Shown: piece after piece, positions 1-6,558 of the stretch
Layout: the number at the start of each line of letters is the position of its first letter
Position numbering within the stretch: position 1 is the stretch's first letter
Assembly (NCBI GenBank): GCA_030649435.1
Contig: JAUSKE010000008.1
Coordinates: forward strand, 1 to 9,437
Direction of reading: 5' to 3'
DNA from: Deltaproteobacteria bacterium
Lineage (GTDB): Bacteria; UBA10199; JACPAL01; JACOUP01
DNA: 9,437 nt
Program-made: the position numbers and the translations under genes
Notes under the pieces: model-generated
Database searches by the model: none
Told to the model about the DNA's origin: nothing
What the model saw: the letters and a program-made list of their open reading frames with translations, nothing else

Positions 1-1067
1 GGGCCCTTGTCGTGAAAGAGGCGCTCCGCCGAGTCCCCCAAATCAAAACGGACGAAATCGAAGATGTTATTTTTGGTTGCGCTATGCCTGAGGGGGAACA
101 GGGGATGAATGTGGCGCGAAATATCAGCCTCTTGGCGGGCATTCCCTTTTCCGCGGCGGCCCTCACCTTGAATCGTTTCTGTGCCTCGGGGCTCCAGGCG
201 ATCAATCTCGCGGCCATGAATATCATGACCGGTAACGGCGAAGTCTTTGTCGCCGGCGGGATCGAAACGATGAGTCATGTTCCGATGGGGGGCTTTAACC
301 CAAGCCTGAACGAAAAGCTGATGCGGGAGGATGCCCCACAGGCTTACATCTCGATGGGGATGACGGCGGAAAATGTGGCAAAACTTTATCATGTTTCGCG
401 AGAGGATCAGGACAAGTTTGCCCTCACCTCCCACCAAAAGGCGGTGAAGGCCCACAAAGAAGGAAAATTCAAAAATGAGATGATCCCGGTGGAGATTACG
501 ATGCCAGATGGGAAAAAGATTATTTTAGATCGTGATGAAAACCCGCGTGAGGATACCGCACTGGAAAAACTGGCGAGCCTGAAACCGGCCTTTCTCGAAG
601 GAGGCTCGGTCACGGCGGGGAACTCTTCACCGCTGACCGATGGCGCTGCCGCAGTCGTTATCATGAGCAGCGAGTTGGCCAAAAAGAAAGGTTTGAAGTC
701 CCTTGCGAAGATTCGGGCGATGGCGGTGGCCGGTTGTGACCCAGCAACGATGGGGATGGGGCCGGTGCCGGCGGTGCAAAAAGTTTTGAAGCGGGCCGGA
801 ATGAAACTTTCCGATATCGACATCATCGAAATCAATGAGGCATTTGCGGCACAGTCGCTCGCCGTTCTACGAGAACTGAATATGGACCTGACCAAGGTGA
901 ACCCGCATGGTGGCGCCATCGCCTTGGGGCACCCGCTCGGTTGTTCCGGGGCTCGGATCATGGCGACATTGATCAATGACCTTGTGACGTACAATAAAAC
1001 GATTGGTCTCGAAACAATGTGCATCGGCGGTGGCCAAGGGGCGGCAACGGTTATTGAACGGATGTAA
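1..1067 (+). CDS. fadA: Acetyl-CoA acyltransferase (beta-oxidation thiolase), 5' end cut by the window
   Basis: Thiolase that cleaves 3-ketoacyl-CoA with CoA, releasing acetyl-CoA and a shortened acyl-CoA; cytoplasmic, last step of beta-oxidation. The reading frame is open to the left edge (A-L-V-V-K-E before the first GTG at 12), so the true start lies outside. About 354 residues are visible against roughly 390 for the family, so some 35 are missing. All catalytic elements are present: the nucleophilic Cys in NRFCASGLQA (codon 180-182), the GNSSPLTDGAAA loop, NEAFAAQ, the His in GHPLGCSGAR (codon 930-932) and the second Cys in MCIGGGQGAA (codon 1020-1022). The CASGLQAI form and the neighbouring dehydrogenase/hydratase favour a degradative FadA role over a biosynthetic acetoacetyl-CoA thiolase; substrate chain length cannot be read from sequence. 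The stop is 7 bases before the next gene, so the two are almost certainly cotranscribed. Confidence 0.95.
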   Translation, partial: ALVVKEALRRVPQIKTDEIEDVIFGCAMPEGEQGMNVARNISLLAGIPFSAAALTLNRFCASGLQAINLAAMNIMTGNGEVFVAGGIETMSHVPMGGFNPSLNEKLMREDAPQAYISMGMTAENVAKLYHVSREDQDKFALTSHQKAVKAHKEGKFKNEMIPVEITMPDGKKIILDRDENPREDTALEKLASLKPAFLEGGSVTAGNSSPLTDGAAAVVIMSSELAKKKGLKSLAKIRAMAVAGCDPATMGMGPVPAVQKVLKRAGMKLSDIDIIEINEAFAAQSLAVLRELNMDLTKVNPHGGAIALGHPLGCSGARIMATLINDLVTYNKTIGLETMCIGGGQGAATVIERM

Positions 1068-1074
1068 TTCATTC

Positions 1075-3438
1075 ATGCCAAACGAAATTAAAAAGGTCGC
1101 GGTCCTCGGTTCCGGTGTGATGGGGAGCGGGATTGCGGGACTCCTGGCCGGTGCTGGGTTCCCCTGCCTCCTTTTAGATATTGTCCCAAAAGGTCTCGCC
1201 GCTGGTGAGAGCCGTAATAAGTTGGCCCTCAAGGGGCTCGAGTTGTTGTCGGTCTCAAAGCCTTCTCTTATTTATTCAAAATCGGATCTCAAAAAAATAA
1301 CCGTTGGTAATTTCGAGGATGATTGGTCGAAACTAGCCGAATGTGACTGGATCATCGAGGTTGTTGTTGAAAAATTGGAGATCAAACGGGAGCTTTTTAC
1401 CCGCCTCGAAAAGGTTGTTCGCACCGGGACCATCGTTAGCTCTAACACCTCGGGTCTTTCCTTGAAATCGATGACAGAGGGGTTGAAAAAAGAGTTCAAG
1501 AAAAATTTTGTCATTACCCATTTCTTCAACCCAGTTCGCTATATGAAATTGGTCGAATTGGTTTCGGGTCCGGAGACAGACCCGGAGGTGACACGAACCA
1601 TCCACTGTTTTCTCGAAGACTCTCTGGGAAAAGGGGTTGTGATTGCCAAAGATACCCCGAACTTTATTGCGAATAGAATCGGTGTCTACAGCTGGTTTGC
1701 CACGCTGCAGGAGGTTTTGAAAAACAACTATAAGGTTGAAGAGGTGGATAAGATTCTTGGCAGTGCCATGGGGCGGCCGAAGAGTGCGATGTTTCGAACA
1801 CCGGACATGGTCGGCCTCGACACGATCGTCCATGTCGCGCGGCACACCTATGAAAGTTGCGTGAACGACGAGAAGCGGGAGATTTTCAAAACCCCGCCAC
1901 TGATTGAAAAGATGGTGGAGAAAAAATGGCTGGGGGACAAAACCGGGCAGGGGTTCTACAAAAAAGTCAAAAAAGAAGGGGGCCCTTCCGAGATCTTGGC
2001 CCTCGATCTGCAGACGCTCGAATACCGACCTCAAGAAAAAGTTCGTTACGATTCCCTCGGTGCGATTAAAAATCTGGAGACGCTTTCGGAAAAATTAAAA
2101 ACCCTCGTTACGGCTAGCGACCGGGCCGGCGAGCTCGCCTGGAGTTCAACGCGCGACATGTTGGTCTATGCCGCAAACCGGGTCCCTGAAATCGCGGATG
2201 ATATTGTGAATGTCGATAACGCGATGAAGTGGGGCTTCGGTTGGGAACTTGGACCTTTCGAGATTTGGGATCTCCTTGGGGTCGGTGAGACTGCCGAACG
2301 GATCCGGCAGGAAAAAATAATCCTTCCTAAAATTGTCGAACAACTTTTGCAAAAAGGGGAGGGACGCTTCTACAAGCGAGAAAAGGGAAAGCAGTTTTAT
2401 TTTGATCCGGCAACTCAAAGCTACAAACCGGTCCAGGAAAAATCGGGGGTAATTATTCTATCTTCCCTTAAAGAACGGGAGAAAGTGGTCAAGCAGGGGA
2501 TGTCGGCCTCGCTCATCGACATTGGTGATGGGGTTTTTTGTGTCGAGTTTCATTCCAAGATGAATGCGATCGATGATGATATCATCAGTATGCTCAATTT
2601 TGGTCTGGATACAGTGGAAAAGAATGGTGTCGGGCTTGTCGTGACTAACGAGGCGACCAATTTTTCGGTCGGGGCAAATCTCCTTTTGATGTTTATGGAG
2701 GCCCAGAGCAAAAACTGGGCGGGGATCGACAAGGTGGTGCGTGATTTTCAGAACGTCAATATGCGGATGAAGTATTCTCAAAAACCGGTGGTGGTCGCAC
2801 CGTTTGGCATAACGCTCGGCGGTGGTTGCGAGGTGGTGCTCGGCGCGCAGCGGGTTCGGGCACATGCGGAGCTTTACATGGGGCTCGTCGAAGTCGGTGT
2901 TGGATTAATCCCCGCTGGGGGTGGTTGTAAGGAAATGGTTTTAAGGTGCGAACGTGGCGCGGCCGGAGGGCCGTTTCCGAAGATTCAAAAGGCGTTTGAG
3001 ACGATCGCTTTCGCTAAGGTTTCAACCTCGGCAAAAGAGGCGGTCAGTCTGGGATACCTGGCCCGAGAGGACCGAATTTCGCTTTCGCGTGAGCGGTTGA
3101 TTGCGGATGCCAAGGGGGATGTTTTGGAGATGGCGAGGAACTATCAATCTGGAAAACCGCGCGAAGATATTTTAATGCCGGGGCGTGGTGGGGAAATGGC
3201 GGTTCTTTCGGCCATTCAAGGTTTTCGTTTGCAGGGGTTGATCACCGAGCATGATGCCTTTGTCGCCTCGAAACTAGCCCACATCCTGACTGCCGGCGAC
3301 CAAGCAAACCTTACCCGCGTTTCGGAACAGCATCTTTTAGATCTTGAAAGAGAAGCCTTTCTCTCTCTTATTGGTACCGAAAAGTCCCAAGCTCGAATGC
3401 AGGCGATGCTGATGACCGGTAAACCGCTTAGAAATTAG
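1075..3438 (+). CDS. fadN: Bifunctional 3-hydroxyacyl-CoA dehydrogenase / enoyl-CoA hydratase, FadN type
   Basis: Hydrates enoyl-CoA and oxidises the resulting 3-hydroxyacyl-CoA with NAD+, feeding the thiolase encoded just upstream. The protein has 787 residues, close to Bacillus FadN. Domain order: NAD-binding Rossmann domain (GSGVMGSGIAG, residues 12-22); dehydrogenase catalytic His149 and Glu161 in HFFNPVRYMKLVE; Asn200 in the first C-terminal domain (about 190-300); a second C-terminal-like repeat (about 366-402); then a crotonase domain (about 476-690). Both hydratase glutamates are present, Glu586 in GGGCE and Glu606 in GLVEVGVG, 20 apart as in mitochondrial hydratase. The dehydrogenase-first order separates it from FadB/FadJ, which have the hydratase first. 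The ending GKPLRN is typical of the family, so the C-terminus is complete. ATG 1075 was chosen because an in-frame start at 1003 lies inside the thiolase gene and adds 24 non-homologous residues. No clear Shine-Dalgarno is visible, which suggests coupling to thiolase translation. Confidence 0.94.
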   Translation: MPNEIKKVAVLGSGVMGSGIAGLLAGAGFPCLLLDIVPKGLAAGESRNKLALKGLELLSVSKPSLIYSKSDLKKITVGNFEDDWSKLAECDWIIEVVVEKLEIKRELFTRLEKVVRTGTIVSSNTSGLSLKSMTEGLKKEFKKNFVITHFFNPVRYMKLVELVSGPETDPEVTRTIHCFLEDSLGKGVVIAKDTPNFIANRIGVYSWFATLQEVLKNNYKVEEVDKILGSAMGRPKSAMFRTPDMVGLDTIVHVARHTYESCVNDEKREIFKTPPLIEKMVEKKWLGDKTGQGFYKKVKKEGGPSEILALDLQTLEYRPQEKVRYDSLGAIKNLETLSEKLKTLVTASDRAGELAWSSTRDMLVYAANRVPEIADDIVNVDNAMKWGFGWELGPFEIWDLLGVGETAERIRQEKIILPKIVEQLLQKGEGRFYKREKGKQFYFDPATQSYKPVQEKSGVIILSSLKEREKVVKQGMSASLIDIGDGVFCVEFHSKMNAIDDDIISMLNFGLDTVEKNGVGLVVTNEATNFSVGANLLLMFMEAQSKNWAGIDKVVRDFQNVNMRMKYSQKPVVVAPFGITLGGGCEVVLGAQRVRAHAELYMGLVEVGVGLIPAGGGCKEMVLRCERGAAGGPFPKIQKAFETIAFAKVSTSAKEAVSLGYLAREDRISLSRERLIADAKGDVLEMARNYQSGKPREDILMPGRGGEMAVLSAIQGFRLQGLITEHDAFVASKLAHILTAGDQANLTRVSEQHLLDLEREAFLSLIGTEKSQARMQAMLMTGKPLRN

Positions 3439-3473
3439 TACGGTCCAGATTTGAAAACCGTAAACTTGGTCTG

Positions 3474-3503
3474 TTGACAATCTATTTCGCCCGGGGCTAG
3501 CCT
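3474..3503 (+). promoter_or_regulatory. Candidate sigma70-type promoter for marC and the dehydrogenase
   Basis: A perfect TTGACA (3474-3479) is followed after 18 bases by TAGCCT (3498-3503), which keeps the three most conserved -10 positions (T1, A2, T6). A start of transcription 7 bases past the -10 would fall at 3510, the A of the marC start codon, so the message could be leaderless. This fits the lack of a good Shine-Dalgarno before that ATG. The -10 is weak, so this is a prediction only. Confidence 0.4.
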
Positions 3504-3509
3504 CAAAAG

Positions 3510-4100
3510 ATGCCCGAACTGTTCCACCGTTTTCTCCTCATTTTTATCCCGATGTTTGCCGCGATGGGGATCATCGACAATGTGCCGATTTTTATCTCGC
3601 TGACCGAATCGCTCGACCGACCGGCGAAAAAGCAGGTCATCCGTCATTCGATCATCACAGCGAGCCTGATTGTCGTCATCTTTATATTGATCGGCAACTG
3701 GATCCTCAAGATGTTGGGGATCACGATCGCCGATTTTATGGTTGGCGGTGGATTGCTCCTCGTGGTCCTCTCGATCAAGATCTTAGTTGGTGAAGAAGAG
3801 GTCGGCCGGGTCCTTTCCGGCGCCGGTTTTGTCCCTCTCGGGACGCCGCTCATCGCCGGGCCAGCGCTGTTGACGATGGCCTTGCTGTTGGTGAACCTCT
3901 ATGGTTTGCCGCTCACGCTCCTCTCGTTTGCGATCTGCATTACTCTTCAAGCGATTGTTCTTTATCAGGCGGAGTGGTTGGTAAAACTCCTTGGCAAAGG
4001 GGGGGCGAAGGCATTTGCCAAGATTGCCGCGATTGTGCTTGCGGCGATTGCGGTAATGTTGATCCGACGCGGGGTTTTTGAAATTATTAAGGGAACATGA
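3510..4100 (+). CDS. MarC-family (UPF0056) integral membrane protein
   Basis: Inner-membrane protein of the MarC/YhgN/YchE family, whose biochemical function is not established; the name comes from proximity to the E. coli mar locus, and no role in antibiotic resistance should be assumed. The protein has 196 residues, normal for the family, with about six hydrophobic segments (roughly 8-29, 46-66, 70-93, 110-130, 133-153, 170-187). Family hallmarks are the N-terminal IIDNVPIFISLTE stretch (21-33), the GITIADFMVGGGLLL region (70-84) and VPLGTPLIAGPALLT (108-122). A charged loop (GEEEVGR, 94-100) separates the two halves. The start is the first ATG after the promoter-like sequence; there is no strong ribosome binding site. 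Its stop overlaps the next start (ATGA), so the two genes are translated together. It is unrelated to the fatty-acid genes upstream. Confidence 0.88.
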   Translation: MPELFHRFLLIFIPMFAAMGIIDNVPIFISLTESLDRPAKKQVIRHSIITASLIVVIFILIGNWILKMLGITIADFMVGGGLLLVVLSIKILVGEEEVGRVLSGAGFVPLGTPLIAGPALLTMALLLVNLYGLPLTLLSFAICITLQAIVLYQAEWLVKLLGKGGAKAFAKIAAIVLAAIAVMLIRRGVFEIIKGT

Positions 4101-5062
4101 AAAAGTTTAAGACCCTTGTTGTGATGGATGCCGCCAGCGAATTGGCGGAGACAAGCCCAAAGATAAGAGAGCGGCTTCAAAAACTGGCCGATAAGGTTCA
4201 GATCCACAGGGAGATCCTCCAAAAGCCAGAAGAAATCCGTCGTCGTATCGGTCAGGCCGAGGCGATTTTGCTCGGATGGACGCAGATCTCTAAAGAAGTG
4301 ATTCGTTCTTCACCTAATCTCCGCTACATCGGTGTGATCGCGACCGGTTTTAATATGGTCAATCTTGAGGCGGCCCGCCAAAAGAAAATTGTTGTGACCA
4401 ACGTCCCCTCCTACTCCACACATACGGTTGCCGAGTTTCTGTTTGGTCAACTAATCACCTTTCTTCGTCGTTCGATCCCGGCGGAACGTTCTCTTCAAGA
4501 AGGGCGGTGGGACCGGATGGCCTTTATGGGGGAGGAGTTGGAGGGAAAGACGCTCGGCCTAGTTGGATTGGGTCAAATTGGCCAGAGGGTTGCCAAAATT
4601 GCGCAAGTTTTTGGGATGAAGGTGATCTATTGGAATCGTCACCGCAAACCGGTTTGGGAAAAACGGGGTGTTTGCTATCGTTCTTTCCCAAAATTACTTC
4701 GAGAGAGCGATGTTGTTTCTCTCCATGTCGTGCTGAATCAAGAAACAGTCGGGATGATCGGCGTTCGTGAGTTGGCACTAATGAAGAGAGAGGGGGTCCT
4801 GATCAATTTTGCACGGGGACCGATTGTCCAGAAGGGACCGCTCATCCGAGCCCTCAATCAAGGAAAATTAGGAGGCGCCCTGATTGACGTTTATGACCGT
4901 GAGCCGGTGGATCCAAAAGACCCGCTCCTCAAGGCAAAGAACCTGTTTTTATCCCCGCATATCGCCTGGTTGACACGACAATCCAATGAGAGGATGTTTT
5001 CGATCAACATCGGCAATGCCGAGGCATTTTTAAGGGGAATACCACAAAATGTTGTATCCTGA
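4097..5062 (+). CDS. D-isomer-specific 2-hydroxyacid dehydrogenase (glycerate dehydrogenase / hydroxypyruvate reductase-like)
   Basis: Cytoplasmic oxidoreductase interconverting a 2-oxoacid and a D-2-hydroxyacid. At 321 residues it has full family length. The substrate-binding part contains YIGVIATGFNMVNLEAAR and TNVPSYSTHTVAEF, closest in memory to HprA/glycerate dehydrogenases. The nucleotide-binding motif is GLGQIG (157-162). The catalytic triad is intact: Arg240 in NFARGP, Glu269 in DREP and His288 in SPHIAW. At the end of the second beta strand, where NAD-dependent members carry Asp, this protein has Asn180 followed by Arg181, His182, Arg183 and Lys184, which suggests preference for NADP(H). 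The start codon overlaps the marC stop (ATGA); GGGA just upstream is too close to be an ideal Shine-Dalgarno, so translational coupling is likely. The substrate is not settled by sequence; glyoxylate, hydroxypyruvate and other 2-oxoacids are possible. Phosphoglycerate dehydrogenase is less likely because the C-terminal regulatory domain is absent. Confidence 0.9.
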   Translation: MKKFKTLVVMDAASELAETSPKIRERLQKLADKVQIHREILQKPEEIRRRIGQAEAILLGWTQISKEVIRSSPNLRYIGVIATGFNMVNLEAARQKKIVVTNVPSYSTHTVAEFLFGQLITFLRRSIPAERSLQEGRWDRMAFMGEELEGKTLGLVGLGQIGQRVAKIAQVFGMKVIYWNRHRKPVWEKRGVCYRSFPKLLRESDVVSLHVVLNQETVGMIGVRELALMKREGVLINFARGPIVQKGPLIRALNQGKLGGALIDVYDREPVDPKDPLLKAKNLFLSPHIAWLTRQSNERMFSINIGNAEAFLRGIPQNVVS

Positions 5063-5124
5063 TGTAGGGGCAGACCTGTGTGTCTGCCCAATATTGAGGG
5101 CGAACACATAGGTTCGCCCCTACA
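5063..5124. repeat. 62-bp nested palindromic element (two inverted hairpin units)
   Basis: Two 27-base arms (5063-5089 and 5098-5124) are inverted copies of each other, matching at 22 of 27 positions, around the spacer AATATTGA. The outer ends are a perfect 9-bp inverted repeat, TGTAGGGGC / GCCCCTACA. Each arm also folds by itself: GGGCAGAC/GTCTGCCC with loop CTGTGT (5068-5089), and GGGCGAAC/GTTCGCCC with loop ACATAG (5098-5119). It starts on the base after the upstream stop codon and ends 5 bases before the next ATG. It resembles the dispersed REP- or MITE-like GTAGGGGC...GCCCCTAC repeats I recall from environmental bacterial genomes. No T-run follows either hairpin, so a classic intrinsic terminator is unlikely. 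Confidence 0.85.
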
Positions 5125-5129
5125 AAATC

Positions 5130-5591
5130 ATGACCGAACGCATCTATCATTACACTATCGATGAAGAAGGGACCGTCTGGCACGACGGGGCCGAGGTTGA
5201 TGACCCGGCGGTCTTGAAACTCTTTTTTAAAAACCTAAAGCCGACTGACGATGGCCGCTTCGTCGCGCTCTGCCAGGGGGAGACCTGTTATTTTAAAGCG
5301 GTTGATGTCCCGATGGTCGTTCAGAAGATTGAGATAAAAAAAGAGCGAGAAAAAATCAAAGAGATCCTTCTTTTCTTTCCGGGCGAGGTCTCAGAGCCGC
5401 TTGATGCGGAGAGTCTTTTTGTCGGGAAGAAGAATGTTTTGTATTGCCGGATTCGGAACGGCAGCCTGGTGGCCCGTTTCAATCGGAAGAGTTATTGGGA
5501 GCTGGCGCAAGAAATCAGACAAGACAAAGAAAGCCACCTGTTTTTCCTAGAGATCAAGGGGCGAAAACAGACCATCCCGACTGTTTCCTAG
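5130..5591 (+). CDS. Uncharacterised cytoplasmic protein, DUF1285-like N-terminal half
   Basis: I do not recognise a function. The 153-residue protein has no signal peptide or membrane segment. Residues about 10-65 (DEEGTVWHDG, VLKLFFKNL, DDGRF, then a VDVPMVV strand) recall the DUF1285 pattern of small proteins with a D-G-x-W-x-H-x-G start. A charged linker (68-78, KIEIKKEREKI) leads to a C-terminal half with YCRIRNGSLVARFNRKSYWE (105-124) followed by a beta-rich LFFLEIKGRKQTI end. ATG 5130 is the first possible start, because an in-frame stop lies at 5109-5111. There is no Shine-Dalgarno; the leader is the palindromic element. No promoter is obvious, so it may be read through from the dehydrogenase gene. 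The stop is only 6 bases before the nuo -35 box. The DUF1285 link is from memory and would need a profile search. Confidence 0.75.
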   Translation: MTERIYHYTIDEEGTVWHDGAEVDDPAVLKLFFKNLKPTDDGRFVALCQGETCYFKAVDVPMVVQKIEIKKEREKIKEILLFFPGEVSEPLDAESLFVGKKNVLYCRIRNGSLVARFNRKSYWELAQEIRQDKESHLFFLEIKGRKQTIPTVS

Positions 5592-5597
5592 GGGCCC

Positions 5598-5625
5598 TTG
5601 ACAGAATTGTTTTTGCCGGTATAAA
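5598..5625 (+). promoter_or_regulatory. Near-consensus sigma70-type promoter of the nuo operon
   Basis: TTGACA (5598-5603, perfect) and TATAAA (5620-5625, five of six) are separated by 16 bases. Transcription would start near 5632, giving a leader of about 22 bases that contains GAGG (5641-5644), placed 9 bases before the nuoA ATG. The promoter sits in the only gap between the upstream gene and nuoA, where an operon promoter is expected. No operator-like palindrome is visible around it. Confidence 0.75.
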
Positions 5626-5653
5626 ACGAAGCAGAAAATCGAGGAATTCAAAG

Positions 5654-6049
5654 ATGTTATTTCAGTTCGGCAACGTGCTGGTCTTTATCGCTTTGGCGGT
5701 CGGCTTTGTCTTTATCAACCTCTTCATTGGCCAGCTGATCCGTCCCTCCGTTCCATCGACGATGAAAGGGACCTCTTACGAATGCGGCGAAGAGCCGGTG
5801 GGGAGCGCCTGGCTCAATTTCAATATCCGTTTTTACATTATTGCCCTCCTCTTTATCATTTTTGATGTCGAAATCGCCTTTATGTTCCCGATCGGTGTTG
5901 TCTTTAAACAGTGGGTCGCCGAGGGACGAGGGATGATCGCGCTTGCTGAAATATTGGTTTTCGCCTTAATCCTTCTCTTCGGTTTGGCTTACGTCTGGAT
6001 CAAAGGGGATCTGGAATGGGTCAAAAAACTGGGTAATCAGGGGAAATAA
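5654..6049 (+). CDS. nuoA: NADH-quinone oxidoreductase subunit A (complex I)
   Basis: Small membrane subunit of proton-pumping complex I (ND3 homologue), at the junction of the membrane arm and the quinone-binding module. It has 131 residues, within the family's usual range, and three hydrophobic helices (about 5-27, 58-80, 95-117). The diagnostic loop YECGEEPVG (42-50) contains Cys44, equivalent to the mitochondrial switch Cys. It is followed by the NFNIRFY segment and FDVEIAF, whose Asp71 and Glu73 are the conserved membrane acids. ATG 5654 was chosen because GAGG lies 9 bases upstream and the N-terminus then begins as the family does; a longer in-frame reading from 5444 would run through the preceding gene and past the promoter. 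First gene of the operon. Confidence 0.95.
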   Translation: MLFQFGNVLVFIALAVGFVFINLFIGQLIRPSVPSTMKGTSYECGEEPVGSAWLNFNIRFYIIALLFIIFDVEIAFMFPIGVVFKQWVAEGRGMIALAEILVFALILLFGLAYVWIKGDLEWVKKLGNQGK

Positions 6050-6052
6050 CTA

Positions 6053-6553
6053 ATGATGACTCTTAAAAATCAGTTGCCATCTAACATCATCACCACCAAG
6101 GTCGATCAGGTCTTGAACTGGAGCCGCGCTTCATCGCTCTGGTATCTTCTCTTTGGTCTTGCCTGTTGTGCGATCGAATTGATGCAGACCGGTGGCCCGC
6201 AGAGCGACATGGAGCGGTTTGGTTCGGTCTTTCGTTCGACACCGCGGCAGTCGGACCTGATCATCATCGCCGGGACATTAACTTACAAGATGGCGCTCCG
6301 GACGAAACTCCTCTACGAGCAGATGCCGGAACCAAAATATGTGATCTCGATGGGGAGCTGCGCCAACTGCGGTGGCCTCTTCCAGCCGGCCTATTCGGTG
6401 GTGAAGGGGGTCGATAAGATTATCCCGGTTGATATTTACATCCCCGGTTGCCCGCCACGGCCTGAGGCGTTGACCGAAGGGCTTATTAAACTTCAGGAAA
6501 AAATTAAACGAGAGAAATTTCTCGTTCGCAGCACACAACAGGTGGCTGCCTAA
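6053..6553 (+). CDS. nuoB: NADH-quinone oxidoreductase subunit B (complex I, cluster N2)
   Basis: Peripheral-arm subunit (PSST homologue) that carries the terminal 4Fe-4S cluster N2, the electron donor to quinone. The protein has 166 residues. The N2 ligands are visible as the tandem Cys38-Cys39 in GLACCAIELM, Cys103 in GSCANCGG and Cys133 in PGCPPRPEAL; Cys106 is an additional non-ligand Cys. Between Cys39 and Cys103 it is one residue shorter, and between Cys103 and Cys133 one residue longer, than the E. coli spacing I recall. AGGGGA (6039-6044) is 8 bases before ATG 6053, favouring this start over the adjacent ATG at 6056. It lies 3 bases after nuoA. Confidence 0.96.
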   Translation: MMTLKNQLPSNIITTKVDQVLNWSRASSLWYLLFGLACCAIELMQTGGPQSDMERFGSVFRSTPRQSDLIIIAGTLTYKMALRTKLLYEQMPEPKYVISMGSCANCGGLFQPAYSVVKGVDKIIPVDIYIPGCPPRPEALTEGLIKLQEKIKREKFLVRSTQQVAA

Positions 6554-6558
6554 AACAA

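Noticed and set aside
407..1072. Open frame of 221 codons on the - strand
   Set aside because: It is antisense to the thiolase catalytic region; low-complexity translation with no family signal.
1003..1074. Upstream in-frame start for the fadN-type gene
   Set aside because: The added 24 residues come from the thiolase coding region and do not resemble the family N-terminus, which begins just before the Rossmann motif.
1333..2034. Open frame of 233 codons on the - strand
   Set aside because: It is antisense to the dehydrogenase part of the fadN-type gene and has no recognisable motif.
3439..3462. Inverted repeat TACGGT / ACCGTA just after the fadN stop, as a possible terminator
   Set aside because: The stem has only 6 bp with a 12-base loop and no T-run follows; too weak to call.
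4970..4975. TTGACA inside the dehydrogenase gene as a promoter for the gene at 5130
   Set aside because: At 17 bases downstream there is only GATGTT, a poor -10, and the site lies within coding sequence.
5063..5124. Intrinsic terminator or riboswitch interpretation of the palindromic element
   Set aside because: Neither hairpin is followed by a T-run on the + strand, and no conserved riboswitch core is recognisable; a repeat element explains the symmetry better.
5591..5600. GGGCCCTTG shared with the first bases of the window as a possible direct repeat
   Set aside because: The match is only 9 bases; the copy at the window start is thiolase coding sequence and the other flanks the nuo promoter, so chance is the simplest explanation.
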